Shown here in pieces: positions 55,301 through 64,000 of a DNA stretch of 64,000 nt (positions are counted from its first letter, which is position 1; the number at the start of each line of letters is the position of its first letter). The stretch lies in NCBI RefSeq assembly GCF_963082655.1, contig NC_081555.1, positions 32,163,266 to 32,227,265 of the forward strand, written 5' to 3'. The position numbers and the translations under genes were made by a program. Source of the DNA: Stomoxys calcitrans. Its lineage: Eukaryota; Arthropoda; Insecta; Diptera; Muscidae. The notes under the pieces are model-generated. The model worked only from the letters and a program-made list of their open reading frames with translations, was not told where the DNA came from and made no database searches.

Positions 55301-57381
55301 TTGCGTTCCTTAATGAAATGTTCCTAGGCTAATTGGCATTAAGGGGATGTGCTGGCAAGAGGTTGAACTTGCTTTTTATTCTTTACGATGATTTTTGAAC
55401 GAAATTTATACTTTTCTTCCAATTATTTAGTTCCCTACATAGGTGGCCAGAACAGAATCTATGGCAGAACGAAGTACACTTCTTCTTGCCTTAAGGTATT
55501 ATGCATTTATCTCAAATTTCTAAAACCAAGTTTTGAGATGTTTTCCTCATTTTGATTTTCCCTATTTGCCTAAAAGTTGAGGTTATCTTTTCGACTGTAG
55601 CTTCTTCCTCCATTCCCCCAATATGACCTTGCTGACATAGATATTGCTTTTTTTTACAACGCTTATGTTATTAAAATCTCATATAATGACTTCGATATTA
55701 ACCGCAGATTGGTACACATATTTTATCAATCCCATAGCAGCCGGTTGTACGTACCGGATTGACCCAATGGCAAGGGCTGCCGCCTCAGTGTACAACACAC
55801 TGTAGAACAACAACAACCCAGGCGTTTAATGACATGCTAACCTCTGCTCTACGGTGGCCTCCATTAACATTTTCGCTTGTAACACATCGAAATATCAATT
55901 TCTGAAGTATTTACCTCCAGACCGAGAGTGATTACAACAGATTGTAATCACTCTACAGCCTTTAAGAGTTGAGATATTGAGCTGAAATTTTGCACAGATC
56001 CGTATTTAATATTTAATACGCAGGTTAAGTTTTTGAACGGGCCACATCGGATCATATTTGGATATGTCTGCCTTATAGACCGGTTCTGATTTAGGGTCTT
56101 AAGCTCATGAAAGGCGCATTTATTATCTAATTTTGCTGACGTTTTGAACAGTGAGTTGTACTAGGGCCCCAATATCAGAACCGAAAATGGTCTATATCGG
56201 GCCATATTTACATATGTGGGTCTTAAGCCCATAAAAGCCGCATTTATTGCCAAATTTCGATGAAATTTGGAACAGTAAGTTGCAGGAGGACACCCTTTAC
56301 TTGATTGTAGTATGGTTCAGAACGGACCATATTTGGACATAGCTGCCATAAAACCCGATCTGCAGATTCACGGGCTTAAGCCAAGCCAAAAACCGTGTTT
56401 ATCACTCGATTTCTCTGAGTCTTTTGGGACAGTGAGTAGGACAAGGCAACCTGATATCCGCACAGAGTATGGTTCACATCAGACCATATTTGGATATAGC
56501 TGTCATGTAGACCTATCTCCGGACTTTATATATTAAGCGCGTAAAAGGCGCATTTATTATCCGATTTCGCTGAAATTTGGAACAGTGAGTTGGACAAGGC
56601 ATCCTGATAACCGCACAGAGTATGGTTCACATCAGACTATATTTGGATATTACTTTCATGTAGACCTATCTGCCGACTTTGAATTCTTGAATTCTTATTT
56701 TATTTTCCTTTATATTACAGCTGTTGGAATTGTCCCATCACCATTTGATTGTTATCAGGTTAATCGATCACTCAAAACTCTCGCCTTACGTATGGAACAA
56801 CATTTTAAGAATTCTGTGGCTGTAGCTAAATTCTTGGAAGCTCATCCTTTTGTCGAGAAGGTTTTGCATCCAGCCCTACCATCACATCCCCATCACCAAA
56901 TTGCCTTGAAACAGACCTATGGTTACAGTGGTGTGTTCTCATTTTACATCAAAGGAAATCTGGAACACTCAAAAGCATTTTTGAAAAACCTTAAAATGTT
57001 TGCCTTGGCCGAAAGTCTTGGAGGATATGAAAGCTTAGCTGAATTGCCGTGAGTAAAAAAATTAAATTTTCTAAGAGTGCATTTATGCTTGTGTCCGATA
57101 TAACAAATTGGTCCGTTTACCAATATTGGTCCAAATAAATAATCTTTCATTTTGAAAGGGCATAAAACATTAGATTTCTATTTCATTGCTTTTTAAATAT
57201 TAAAAATTATTTTATTTTTTGCAGTTCCGTCATGACACATGCATCTGTGCCTGCAGAAGATCGGAAAAAATTGGGCATCTCCGATTCTTTGGTTCGCTTA
57301 TCAGTTGGCATTGAAGATGTGGATGATTTGATCGCTGATCTTTCGAATGCTTTAAAAATGGCACAAAATATTAAGAACTAA
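43317..57381 (+). CDS. Cth: Cystathionine gamma-lyase (6 coding exons)
   Basis: PLP-dependent enzyme that cleaves cystathionine to cysteine, 2-oxobutyrate and ammonia (transsulfuration; also H2S production); cytosolic. The Drosophila orthologue is known as Eip55E. Coding exons: 43317-43466, 52964-53160, 53228-53318, 53372-53639, 56721-57048, 57225-57381. They total 1191 nt and 396 aa, the normal family length. Family motifs seen: FEYSRSGNPTR at the start of exon 2, FSSGLGAST, AVDNTF with Asp181, and SLTKYMNGHTDVVMGG with Lys206 as the expected Schiff-base lysine. Exon 6 holds MTHASVP and LVRLSVGIED, the conserved C-terminal substrate and phosphate contacts. Exon 2 ends at a GC donor (ATAAG then GCAAGC). 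Intron 1 (9.5 kb) and intron 4 (3.1 kb) are filled with repeats. A possible 5' UTR acceptor (TTTTAG) lies about 36 nt before the ATG. Confidence 0.96.
44680..44885 (+). repeat. Short CAA-tailed SINE-like element, tandemly duplicated
   Basis: Two adjacent copies of AATCCCATGGCAGCCGGGTG, TACGTACCGGATTGACCCGA, GGCAAGGGCTGCCGCCTCAG, ACACACTGCT; only the second has the CAACAACAACAA tail. The unit is about 90 bp. CGGATTGACCC is B-box-like. Other copies: 55728-55820 and 61615-61700. Confidence 0.55.
45074..45890 (+). repeat. DINE-1-like element, short array
   Basis: Head GTTTTTATACCCTACACCAT and GTCCGTCCGTCCGTTTGTC (about 45208), three to four internal units, tail GGTGGAGGGTATATAAGAGT and GAACTTAGCACGCTC. 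In cystathionine gamma-lyase intron 1. Confidence 0.62.
46100..46420 (-). mobile_element. tRNA-derived SINE, copy 3
   Basis: Reverse orientation; body GAGTGCAGTCTGATTCAAGT, GAACGGCATGCCGCAGTGCG, head with ATTCGAACCCAGGCATTCAA and CTAACCTACGGTGGCCTCC. The A box is damaged. Confidence 0.65.
46680..48480 (-). pseudogene. Jockey-like LINE, 5'-truncated ORF2 with CAA tail
   Basis: Minus strand from 48402: MGPDGISPLILKNLDSPGVE, VWKMGRVIPLLKPGKDPG, SYRPISLLSPVAKTLEALL; then VALDLSKEFDTVIHAKLFKD; then RGVPQGGVISPALFNLYLSS and SYADDYA (about 47750), the catalytic motif with both Asp. Further on come QNAVLRTATGCLLSSHVSHL and, at the C terminus, QDVCPDCNQIPHDTRHLF, typical of jockey-group ORF2. Two frameshifts separate the reverse-transcriptase blocks. 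The 3' end is CTGCTACAACAACAACAAC-like (46680-46705, reversed). No endonuclease: 5' truncated. A fragment of the same family lies at 58190-58375. Confidence 0.75.
48945..49300 (-). mobile_element. CAA-tailed non-autonomous retroelement, copy 3
   Basis: Reverse copy (GGTGGCGCTCCTCATATGCG, CTATCCGTAACCTGTGGACG, GGCCACACAGATCGGAGC) in which a (GTT)n-headed piece of the short CAA-tailed SINE (49076-49110) is inserted. Confidence 0.5.
49402..49658 (-). mobile_element. tRNA-derived SINE, copy 4, head missing
   Basis: Body only: TTGCCCATGAATATTCCATC, GAGTGCTGTCCGATTCAAAT, GAACGGCGTGCCGCAGAGCG, AACCACCGCTGAAAAATTTT. The sequence departs from the family at about 49655, where the tRNA-like head should start. 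Confidence 0.6.
50262..51896 (+). repeat. DINE-1-like element, second subfamily, with nested MITE
   Basis: Head ATTTTTATACCCACCACCGA, GGTATATTCATTTTGTC; tail GGTGGTGGGTATCCAAAGTA and CGGCCCGGCCGAACTTCATG. Internal units differ from the other subfamily (ATATAGACCGATCTCTCGAT, CCATAAAAGCCGCATTTATT, GGGACAGTGAGTTG). MITE copy 6 (50335-50569) sits inside the head. In cystathionine gamma-lyase intron 1. Confidence 0.6.
50335..50569 (+). mobile_element. Mariner-type MITE, copy 6
   Basis: 235 bp, intact TIRs, TA at 50333-50334 and 50570-50571. Splits a DINE-1-like head: ATCGGAATATC before and TTTCCGACCCTATAAAG after. Confidence 0.87.
52470..52730 (-). mobile_element. tRNA-derived SINE, copy 5, diverged
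   Basis: Recognisable as TATCAATGAGTACTTTCCGA, GCAAATGTTGCC, GGATAACCATCGGTAAAA and GGCGTTTAGCGTCATAGACT followed by GCTAACCACAGAGTC, but both internal promoter boxes are mutated. Confidence 0.45.
53755..54978 (-). repeat. DINE-1-like element, third subfamily, with nested MITE
   Basis: Units of GGGAGCTATATCTAAATCTG and ACCGATTTCGAGCAAACTTC, head module GGACAGACGGACGGAAATAG and a palindromic end, CCTGCACCACAGTTGTGGTG (54954-54973), then TAGGGTAAAATAAA. MITE copy 7 splits it. Lies in cystathionine gamma-lyase intron 4. Confidence 0.55.
53949..54186 (-). mobile_element. Mariner-type MITE, copy 7
   Basis: 238 bp, reverse orientation, TA at 53947-53948 and 54187-54188; one TIR reads TTGGGTTGCTCAAAAAG. 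In intron 4. Confidence 0.86.
55065..55345 (+). mobile_element. tRNA-derived SINE, copy 6, forward
   Basis: Head CCCACCGTAGATCAGAAGTT, diverged B box (AGGGTTTAAATCTC), body GTAAACTTCTCTACTAAAAT, GCGGCAAGCCGTTCGGATTC, far end GTTCCTTAATGAAATGTTCC. The only clear single copy in plus orientation besides the inverted pair at 9505-9810. Confidence 0.55.
55728..55868. repeat. Short CAA-tailed SINE-like copy abutting a tRNA-SINE head
   Basis: 55728-55815 matches the unit duplicated at 44680-44885 (CCGGATTGACCCAATGGCAA, ACAACAACAACC). 55815-55865 is only the tRNA-like head of the other SINE family in reverse (ACCCAGGCGTTTAATGACAT, CTGCTCTACGGTGGCCTCC). Confidence 0.5.
55869..56700 (+). repeat. DINE-1-like internal units, second subfamily
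   Basis: Four to five units (TAAAGCCGCATTTATT-type, GGACAGTGAGT, GGATATAGCTGTCATGTAGA) with a damaged head (CGCTTGTAACACATCGAAAT) and no tail. Runs up to about 20 bp before the exon 5 acceptor of cystathionine gamma-lyase. Confidence 0.5.
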
Positions 57382-58930
57382 AATACATATGCATTTTTAT
57401 TGTATATATCTTTTATATATTGTTTTTTAGTTTGATATTAAACAAATACATTATAAAAAAATGTATATCTAACTCATTGTGTATTGACTAAAACTCAAGG
57501 TCGAGGCCTTAAGTTAGGTAAAACAGAGGCAGTAATAAGCTTCTTGTACGCTTTAAAAACTAAAAAGTAATCTCGAAAAAAAATTAGGTTGGAATTCTGT
57601 GCTACTTACAAAATCCTTAATTGTTTTCCATACCGTGTCCCCACCTAAGTACCGGTGTCGGAAATGCTCCAACATCTCATCTCATCTTCCCCACATGTCC
57701 TACACATCACATGCCGCACCGATTTTGCATGTGTGAGCTCGTAGTCCTGTGTCCCGTTATGACACCAAAAGCTATACTGACCTCCTTCTTAATTCCTTTC
57801 AGTAAAAGCCTCGTCCACACGATTCGCCCTACCGACAGTGGGCGTCGACCCGAAAGGCTTCGGGTTAACCAAGTTTATCGACGGCAGTTCTCTGGCCTTC
57901 ACTTCCAAATATCTGCTCGAGGCCTTAAATTCAATGATTTTTTCTCCAAAGTTTATTTATCCAACTCTTCGTCCTTTCATTGGATGATACCGATGTTTTG
58001 CATCCCGCATTTAATAATTCAATTCATTTCCGCTGTAGTTAATATTGATATAATTTTGAATTGACGCTTTTTAGCGTAGTTAGAGAATTTCCATTTGCTA
58101 AAGATTACGAAATCCTGCAAGGATAACGACTGTTTTGCACACCATCAATTAACTTCAACCGTGGTCCAAATCAAGTCAGGTCATGTGTGACCGTGTACCT
58201 CTGAAGACCTTCGAGAACATTTTTGAGAACCTCTCTAGCACGTCCCTCCTGCTATCTTCGGCACTGTTTAAATTCTACTTACCTATTCCACACCCTCCAG
58301 ACGGCATAGAGATCGTCTTATATGCGGACGCTTATACGATCATTACTTTGTCCCTCTCGTTGATGGTATCTGTGTGAGGTTAAACTACTACCGATTTTGC
58401 GGTATTTCGCTGTTAGAAATTTGAAGATATTTGCATTCGCAACCTATAGACGATATTTGCTTACAAATAAGCTTCTCGTGACAAAGAACACCACACAGAT
58501 CGGACCTCAAAGTTTCAGTTTGTGTGGTGCACACATTTTGCCCGTGCCGGGCCGAGTTTTGGCTCAATTGCGTTCCGGCAGGGGTATACCCGTTTCAATT
58601 CCTACAGGGTTAAGATATGTGTCCCGCTCTTCTGTTAGACAGTTCCTAGGGATATCTCTCTGGCCCGGCTACCAAAACAGGTGAATTTCGAATTGCTCAG
58701 AAGATGCGAAAAATTGAATTAAACTCTAGGAAAAACTAAAAACATCGGGGTGCGCCTTATTAAGTGCATTTTGACAGACACAATTTACCACATACATCTT
58801 GAAAGTTATTGCAAAGTGCTGCCAAGTTTTTTAAACGACCTAAACAAAAGCTGCGTGCTATAAAACGGCAACTGTCAGATTTTGACATTTAAGCCTGTAA
58901 AGATTCTTTTTAGCGTGAGTGGCAGACAAA
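57382..58930. other. Cth-RpL35 intergenic region with LINE and SINE fragments
   Basis: 57595-57900 is a diverged copy of the LOA-like C-terminal tail (compare 10985-11345). 58190-58375 is a plus-strand jockey-like reverse-transcriptase fragment (YLPIPHPPDGIEIVLYADAY, second catalytic Asp changed to Ala). 58465-58560 is the 5' part of the CAA-tailed element (CACCACACAGATCGGACCTC). The last 300 bp must contain the RpL35 promoter. Confidence 0.55.
58900..58912 (+). promoter_or_regulatory. Likely TCT/TOP-type initiator of RpL35
   Basis: A pyrimidine run (TTCTTTTT) lies about 26 nt upstream of the RpL35 ATG. Fly ribosomal-protein genes typically start at a C within such a TCT initiator and have a very short 5' UTR. 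The position and sequence fit, but the transcription start itself is inferred. Confidence 0.45.
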
Positions 58931-59523
58931 ATGGTTGGTGTATTTATTAGTTAATTTAAATTCGAAAAATTTCCTTGTAATCGCAAATGTAAAGAATAAT
59001 TTTTAGACACTAACAGCATGCTAACATGCCAAAGATTTTAGTGTTTACCATATTTTCATGCATACTAAAGTGTGATCCTTTAATAATTGTAGGTGAAAGT
59101 CAAGTGCTCCGATTTAAGAACCAAGGACAAGAAAGAGCTCACAAAACAGCTCGATGAGCTGAAAAATGAGCTCCTGGTTCTACGTGTTGCTAAAGTTACC
59201 GGAGGTGCTCCCTCAAAGCTCTCCAAAATGTGAGTAATAAATACGTTTCTATAAGTGATGTGAACTAAACTTTTTTTTTTTTGTTTTACAGCCGTGTAGT
59301 ACGTAAAGCCATTGCCCGTGTTTACATTGTTATGCACCAAAAGCAAAAGGAGAATTTGCGCAAGGTTTACAAGAACAAGAAATACAAGCCTTTGGATTTG
59401 AGAAAAAAGAGGACTCGTGCCATCCGCAAGGCTTTGTCGCCCAGAGACGCAAACAGAAAGACCCTTAAAGAAATCCGCAAGCGGTCTATTTACCCACAAA
59501 GGAAGTATGCCGTTAAAGCATAA
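58931..59523 (+). CDS. RpL35: 60S ribosomal protein L35 (uL29; 3 coding exons)
   Basis: Large-subunit ribosomal protein uL29, which sits near the peptide exit tunnel. Coding exons: 58931-58933 (only the ATG), 59093-59229, 59292-59523. They give 372 nt and 123 aa, the standard length of eukaryotic L35. The product starts MVKVKC, carries [20 protein letters not shown] across the second junction, and ends [13 protein letters not shown], as in Drosophila. The single-codon first exon is followed by donor GTTGGT; splicing there is the only option that restores MVKVKC. A longer first exon with an internal acceptor would give MVVKC. Strand and compactness fit a highly expressed gene. A 189-codon antisense open frame covers it and is a shadow. 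Confidence 0.96.
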
Positions 59524-59562
59524 TTTGATTTGATTTGTTGAACGTGTGTATAATACAACGCT

Positions 59563-59578
59563 AATAAACACCAATAAA
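59563..59578 (+). terminator. RpL35 polyadenylation signals
   Basis: Two AATAAA hexamers, at 59563-59568 and 59573-59578, lie 40-55 nt after the stop codon, where a short ribosomal-protein 3' UTR would end. Confidence 0.6.
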
Positions 59579-59589
59579 ACAAAAAAAAT

Positions 59590-60204
59590 CTCTTTCGTAT
59601 ATGTTTTGTTTATTGAATGAACGTGAAGGAAATATGGATTGGTGTTCAACTACAAATTGGTTATTAAAACCAATGATCAAGGCGATGCTGAAACAAAGTA
59701 CATATAAGAAACTATATTCCGTATATTAAATTGTAAATAACTTTTTTAAGACATGGAACATGAAGCATTACTCCGAAAAGTAAATATCAAACCGACTAAG
59801 ATAAAAAGCTTGTGATTTGATAAGTTGAGCGCAACCTTTAAGAAAACTTTGGAAGGAAATACTCCTTTTTTATGAGCTATTTCGAACACGTCGTGTTATT
59901 GATAAGAAATTTTGGACAAAAACTGAAATTGAATTGCCCATTAACTACAAGCTTCACTACAAAAGTTCATTTACAAAATGTAGCAATTTCTATTTCAATG
60001 GGTACAATAAACAATGTTCCTAGTGGAGAAAACCCTGGTTAAGTTTCATATGCCCTCCAACATGGATCGCTTTTTTCAAGTTATCTGGACCATTTCTATC
60101 TTCCTAAAAGGTCATAATTGGATTTCAAGAAAATATGCACCAGAATTTCAATCGAAAAATCGACTTCATTGGAAGTTGAAGGCTGCTGGCCAGTGGTAAT
60201 AGAA
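59590..60204. other. Unassigned AT-rich intergenic sequence
   Basis: Between RpL35 and the next repeats. I see no family, no tandem structure and no convincing frame. Confidence 0.4.
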
Positions 60205-60470
60205 GTGAAATTTACAGTTTCGCCGTCGGGATATCGGAGCTGGATTAATTTGTGGATTAATTTGGACCATACCTGGCATGAATAAAAAACCGATTTATTT
60301 GACGACTTCATCGGCTTATGGATTTATTTAAGCCATACTCAATATAGATATTGAAAATCAACAGAACAACATTCAAAATTTCACCAAATCGGATAGCAAA
60401 TGCGCCAGAAACAAGCTCAAAATTTCAAATAGGTATATCGTTTTAATAGGAGCTACCGCTTTCTGCTATT
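60205..60470 (-). repeat. Decayed DINE-1-like fragment
   Basis: Pieces such as GGACCATACCTGGCATGA, AACCGATTTATTTGACGACT and CAAAATTTCACCAAATCGGA in family order, without end modules. Confidence 0.4.
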
Positions 60471-60474
60471 ACAG

Positions 60475-61240
60475 AACTTCAAAGGCTTTAAATAAGCTGC
60501 CTGAGTGTGCGAAGTCCTATGAGTTTAGCGTAAAACTCAGAAAGCCGGCGCTGGTACTTTGAGCATTTTCAGGGGCCTGTCCAGAATAGGAAGGAGTTGC
60601 CGCTCTCTTCGGAGTCCAAGTATCTAGAAGTGATGCTTAACTATAAATTGAACTAGAGGGGGCAGGGGGCATGTTCAGGAACCCGAATGCGCTCTATCCT
60701 TCTAGCAACTCCATAGGAGGAAGTTGGACGGAGACTGTAGATTGGATATTTATGGCGGTGTTTGGCACGATTTTCAATTGTGGATGTCTGCTATGGCATC
60801 AGGCTCTGGGCAACTGTTGCGCGAACGAACTTGCCAGGAATAAATCGCTGATTAGCTTTCAGAAATAAAAAGCAGAAGAGTATCGATCATGCTTTCAAGG
60901 TAGACACTTTCTACAAAAACCATGCGTGCGCGGACGTCGTTAGTTGCGAGTTCGCAAGTATTTCGCATAGCAGGGCATCACTTATCATGGGGCTGTGAAA
61001 GCATGACCTCGGACTGCTGTTAGGGGTTCTGATAGGTCATTCCAACGTCAGGTCGTGCTGGACAAAGGGGGGTCGGATTTCTGCAGGGTCTGTGATAACA
61101 AGGAAAAGTTGGACGCGGTCGAACACCTTTTTGCTCATAGACTCGAATTGTGGAAAAATAGGATTATGGGTGAACCCATCTATTCGTGCAGCGATTCCCT
61201 ACAAGTGGTTGTTGTAGCCACATTTATATATGCACATGCC
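60475..61240 (+). pseudogene. LOA-like LINE ORF2 relic, forward strand
   Basis: Plus strand frames encode LPLSSESKYLEVMLNYKLN (reverse-transcriptase end; family text is KYLGV-type), then WHQALGNCCANELARNKSLI (end of RNase H) and DFCRVCDNKEKLDAVEHLF (CCHC tail). Blocks are in the expected order but separated by stops and deletions. Confidence 0.5.
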
Positions 61241-61374
61241 ACATTTATATATGGGTGAACCCCTCTTTTCACGCATGTATTCCCTACAGGTTTTAAATAT
61301 GTAGGTAGCAGTCCTAATTAAGCTCTTAAAGTTGTTCGTTTTGATTTGATTGGTAATTTAATGTTGCCAATAAC

Positions 61375-61590
61375 TAGCGTTGGAACCTGTGGACGAGCTC
61401 GGTAGCTTTCGTTCTTGCGACTTGGTCTCTCCATTTGATTCACATGTGCACAGTTATTGGCGCCTTTAAATAACCAATGGCCACCCTTTTCCCGCGGCGA
61501 TCGTTTCTTTGGACCGGAACGGGGTTGCTCACCTACAGGAGCTTGACGAGAATCGCCACCTCCACATGAATATGTGGCTACAACAACAAC
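61375..61590 (+). mobile_element. CAA-tailed non-autonomous retroelement, copy 4
   Basis: Internally deleted copy: AACCTGTGGACGAGCTCGGT, then TTATTGGCGCCTTTAAATAA, GAACGGGGTTGCTCACCTAC, and a CTACAACAACAACAT tail. Confidence 0.5.
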
Positions 61591-61614
61591 ATGGGCACAT
61601 TACTATATTATAGG

Positions 61615-61700
61615 GCAAACAGTCGGTTGTACGCACTGGATTGACCCTTCATGGGCAAGGGCGGCCGCCTCAGTATACAATACACCGTTACAACAACAAA
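61615..61700 (+). repeat. Short CAA-tailed SINE-like copy
   Basis: CAGTCGGTTGTACGCACTGG, ATTGACCC, GGCAAGGGCGGCCGCCTCAG, then ACAACAACAAAAA. Same family as 44680-44885. Confidence 0.5.
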
Positions 61701-61784
61701 AATGTTATAGGGCAAACACAATGGACCTAAGGTATCCAAGTGAACCTAACCTGACCAAAACGCTGATAAATATAATGCAGTAGT

Positions 61785-62165
61785 GGGCACCCGGTATGGG
61801 ATAACTATTAGCACCACATATACTGGAAATTTTAGCTCCTGTCCGATCTGTGTGGTGTTGACCTTTATTAAGAGAAGCTTAGGTGAACGCCACAGGTTGC
61901 GTATAGTGAAATGCTGCCTACGGAGTGGCTGCAACTGTAGTCGCAGACTATCAGCTGTATTGAGTGAAGAGTCCCTGTGAGAGGCCAGGCGGCACCGGCT
62001 CTTGATTAAATATTGGCTGCTTATGAAACTCCATATTGCAAGGCGAGTTATTGGCGCCTTAAAATAACCAATAACAATAATGTTCCTGGGGCAATCGGTC
62101 CCATGAACCGGCATGAGCTTGATCACCTATCGGAGCTTGACGAGGATCGCTACAACAACAACCAT
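61785..62165 (+). mobile_element. CAA-tailed non-autonomous retroelement, copy 5
   Basis: Full layout: GCACCACATATACTGGAAAT, CCGATCTGTGTGGTGTTGAC, GCGTATAGTGAAATGCTGCC, GCGAGTTATTGGCGCCTTAA, GCTTGACGAGGATCGCTACA, tail ACAACAACAACC. It lies about 355 bp upstream of the ASNSD1 start codon. Confidence 0.55.
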
Positions 62166-62520
62166 GTACATACGGAAGAAAACAAATACTTATAAGTCCA
62201 AGTGCTTGGGAAAATTGTGCACATTTGTTAAGAGTGCCACTACTACTGTAATGCAACAAGCAAACAATTTCAAAAACATTTATATAACGATTATTTCTTC
62301 ATTGAGATTTTTGGCCTTTTCTCCATTTTACAATTTTTTAGGGAAAGATATGGCATCATTGCTTACATATGGTTGGGTCTGCTATTGTGAATGTAAACAA
62401 AAAAATTTACACATGTCAGCTTTCGAAAACCAAAAATTTAATTTATTTAAATAAAATAGATTGGATATCTTGGGTTGGGATATAATTTCTACCATTTTTT
62501 TTTACTAAATAGCTTTTAAA

Positions 62521-64000
62521 ATGTGTGGAATATTTTGTTGTTTTTCAAAATCGTCAGAGCCACACAGCTGCTTAGAAAATGTAAGTACTAATCAAAGTAT
62601 TTCAGTAGTACTGATAAAATACTAATATTAATGTTTTAGGATCTCCTAAGATCATTGCAGAAAAGGGGACCTGATGCACAATCTGTACTAAATTTAAATA
62701 CTGCCAGCGCTACCTTTGCGGGTTTTGTATTGTGGCACCAAGGAGTTTATTTGTGCAAGCAACCTATGGAATCTAGCGAATATGTTCTTCTATTTAATGG
62801 AGATATTTTTAATTTAGAGGCACTGACAGATGCCAGCGGAATTTCTGACACTGAATGGCTTTTCCACAAATTGTCGAAGTGCAGCACTGATGGTGAAATT
62901 CTTAATTGCTTTCGTCTTATTGAAGGTCCATACTGTTTAATATTTTATGATAAGCTAGAAGGGAATATATATTTTGCACGCGATAGCCTTGGCCGAAACT
63001 CATTGTTGATCGAAAACACCAAAGATCATTTGCGTATTTTGAGCACATCCAGATCTAGTATGTATTAAAGTATCAGATTTTTTTTTGGTATTTTAGCCCC
63101 TTCTATTTTTTTAATTATTTCATTCTAGACGATGAGAATAAAAATACGACTGTAGAGCTTCCACCACTAGGAATTTTTAAAATAAATATAAAAAATTTTG
63201 ATAAATCCACTGTTTTCCCATGGCATCATATAGATGACTATTGGAAATCTCAGGCAAATATATTAGAAAGTGTTTGTGGAATTAAGCTGTTTGTTGAACA
63301 AGCTGTAGAACCATATTGGTTTAGTCAACAAAGTTCTTTGGAAAAGGTAACTTAAAATATTTAAACATAATATTTTAAACTTTAAACACATAATTTTTTA
63401 GTACACTTTTAACTTTTATAGCTTTGATGCCCAAGAGTTGTCTGCTGTGCAGCTATATGATCATTTATTAAAAGATAAGGAAATACTAGAAGCTTTGAGA
63501 GAGTTCTCCAGTCTTCTAGAAAATTCCGTAAAACAGAGAGTTCAGCTAACAACGAAAGTTTGTGCAAAATGTTCAATATTGCCTTGCAATCACTCAAAAG
63601 TTGCTATACTTTTTTCTGGAGGAATAGACTGTACTATACTTGCATTATTGGCCGACAAGTTTGTTGATAAAGCGGATTCCATAGACCTAATTAATGTATC
63701 ATTTCAACAAGCCAACTCTGAATTAGAAAATTGGAATGTGCCTGACAGAGAGTCGGCGCGACAGTCTCTGGCCGACCTTAAAGCCCTATGCCCCAACAGG
63801 TAATTCAAGACACATTTTTGGCATTGATTCATATCTCTAATATTCTTTTTTTTTTCACAATAGAACATGGAATTTTATCGAAGTAAATGTTACTAGAAAA
63901 ACATTATACACAAACTTAAAAGAGAACATAAAACATCTTATATACCCGTTGAACACGGTATTGGATGAATCAATTGGTTGTGCCTTTTGGTTCGCTTCAC
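62521..64000 (+). CDS. ASNSD1: Asparagine synthetase domain-containing protein 1 (partial, first 5 coding exons)
   Basis: Conserved protein with an N-terminal class-II glutamine amidotransferase-like domain and a C-terminal asparagine-synthetase-like domain. Its physiological role is poorly defined. The Drosophila counterpart is, from memory, CG17486. Coding exons: 62521-62580, 62640-63057, 63129-63346, 63402-63799, 63864 to the window edge. All junctions keep phase, and about 410 residues are inside the window. The protein starts MCGIFCCF, so Cys2 would be the amidotransferase nucleophile once Met is removed. LFNGDIFN and FARDSLGR fit the family's N-terminal domain. The PPi-loop motif is LFSGGIDC at about residues 302-309, with Cys where asparagine synthetases usually have Ser. 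The C-terminal part is missing because the window ends. Confidence 0.93.

Noticed and set aside
58934..59092. snoRNA in RpL35 intron 1
   Set aside because: Ribosomal-protein introns often host snoRNAs, but no box C/D or H/ACA arrangement was visible.
59080..59649. 189-codon minus-strand frame
   Set aside because: It is the antisense of RpL35 and its 3' flank; RpL35 explains the openness.

Overview
The window is nuclear DNA of a higher fly. It is AT-rich, its genes have short exons with GT-AG introns, and the gap sequence is mostly transposon debris. The closest protein resemblance I recognise is to Drosophila and other Diptera. The repeat families (DINE-1/INE-1-like elements with internal arrays, a 235-250 bp mariner-type MITE, tRNA-derived SINEs, LOA-like and jockey-like LINEs) suggest a calyptrate fly such as a muscid. 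I cannot name the species.

Five protein-coding genes can be supported by translation and matching splice sites. (1) Nup205, minus strand, 36259 down to 16144: a nuclear-pore scaffold protein in 17 coding exons, about 1932 aa. (2) Rab40, plus strand, 38043-41085: an atypical Rab GTPase with a SOCS box, in 4 coding exons, head-to-head with Nup205. (3) Cystathionine gamma-lyase, plus strand, 43317-57381: a PLP enzyme of transsulfuration, 396 aa in 6 coding exons, with a 9.5 kb first coding intron. (4) RpL35, plus strand, 58931-59523: 123 aa in 3 coding exons. (5) An ASNSD1-type asparagine-synthetase-domain protein, plus strand, from 62521, running off the window. They are unrelated housekeeping genes and I see no pathway linking them.

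Layout. 1-16140 is intergenic and repeat-rich: a DINE-1-like array (1-1248), a Helitron-like gene-free block (about 3185-4945), a LOA-like LINE relic (about 4960-5830), a quiet AT-rich stretch (6200-8960), broken mariner transposases (about 8990-9490 and 13340-13790), LOA-like LINE pieces with RNase H and zinc-knuckle tails (9965-13245), another DINE-1-like element (13790-15013) and a 748 bp terminal-inverted-repeat element (15127-15874). 16144-36259 is Nup205. Its intron 16 (6.9 kb) holds nested repeats, intron 12 holds a MITE, a DINE-1-like element and a Penelope-like reverse-transcriptase relic, and intron 8 is almost entirely a 29 bp minisatellite. 36260-43316 holds Rab40, whose second intron carries degraded LINE pieces. 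43317-57381 is the cystathionine gamma-lyase gene; its intron 1 contains a jockey-like LINE (46680-48480), SINEs and DINE-1-like elements. 57382-64000 holds RpL35 and the start of ASNSD1, separated by LINE and SINE fragments.

The clearest points beyond routine annotation are two non-canonical GC-AG introns (Nup205 and cystathionine gamma-lyase), C-terminal Nup205 exons hidden behind large repeat-filled introns, the 29 bp minisatellite with a related array in opposite orientation in a second intron of the same gene, seven copies of one MITE, and several nested insertions that let element ends be placed. I found no convincing novel biochemical system.
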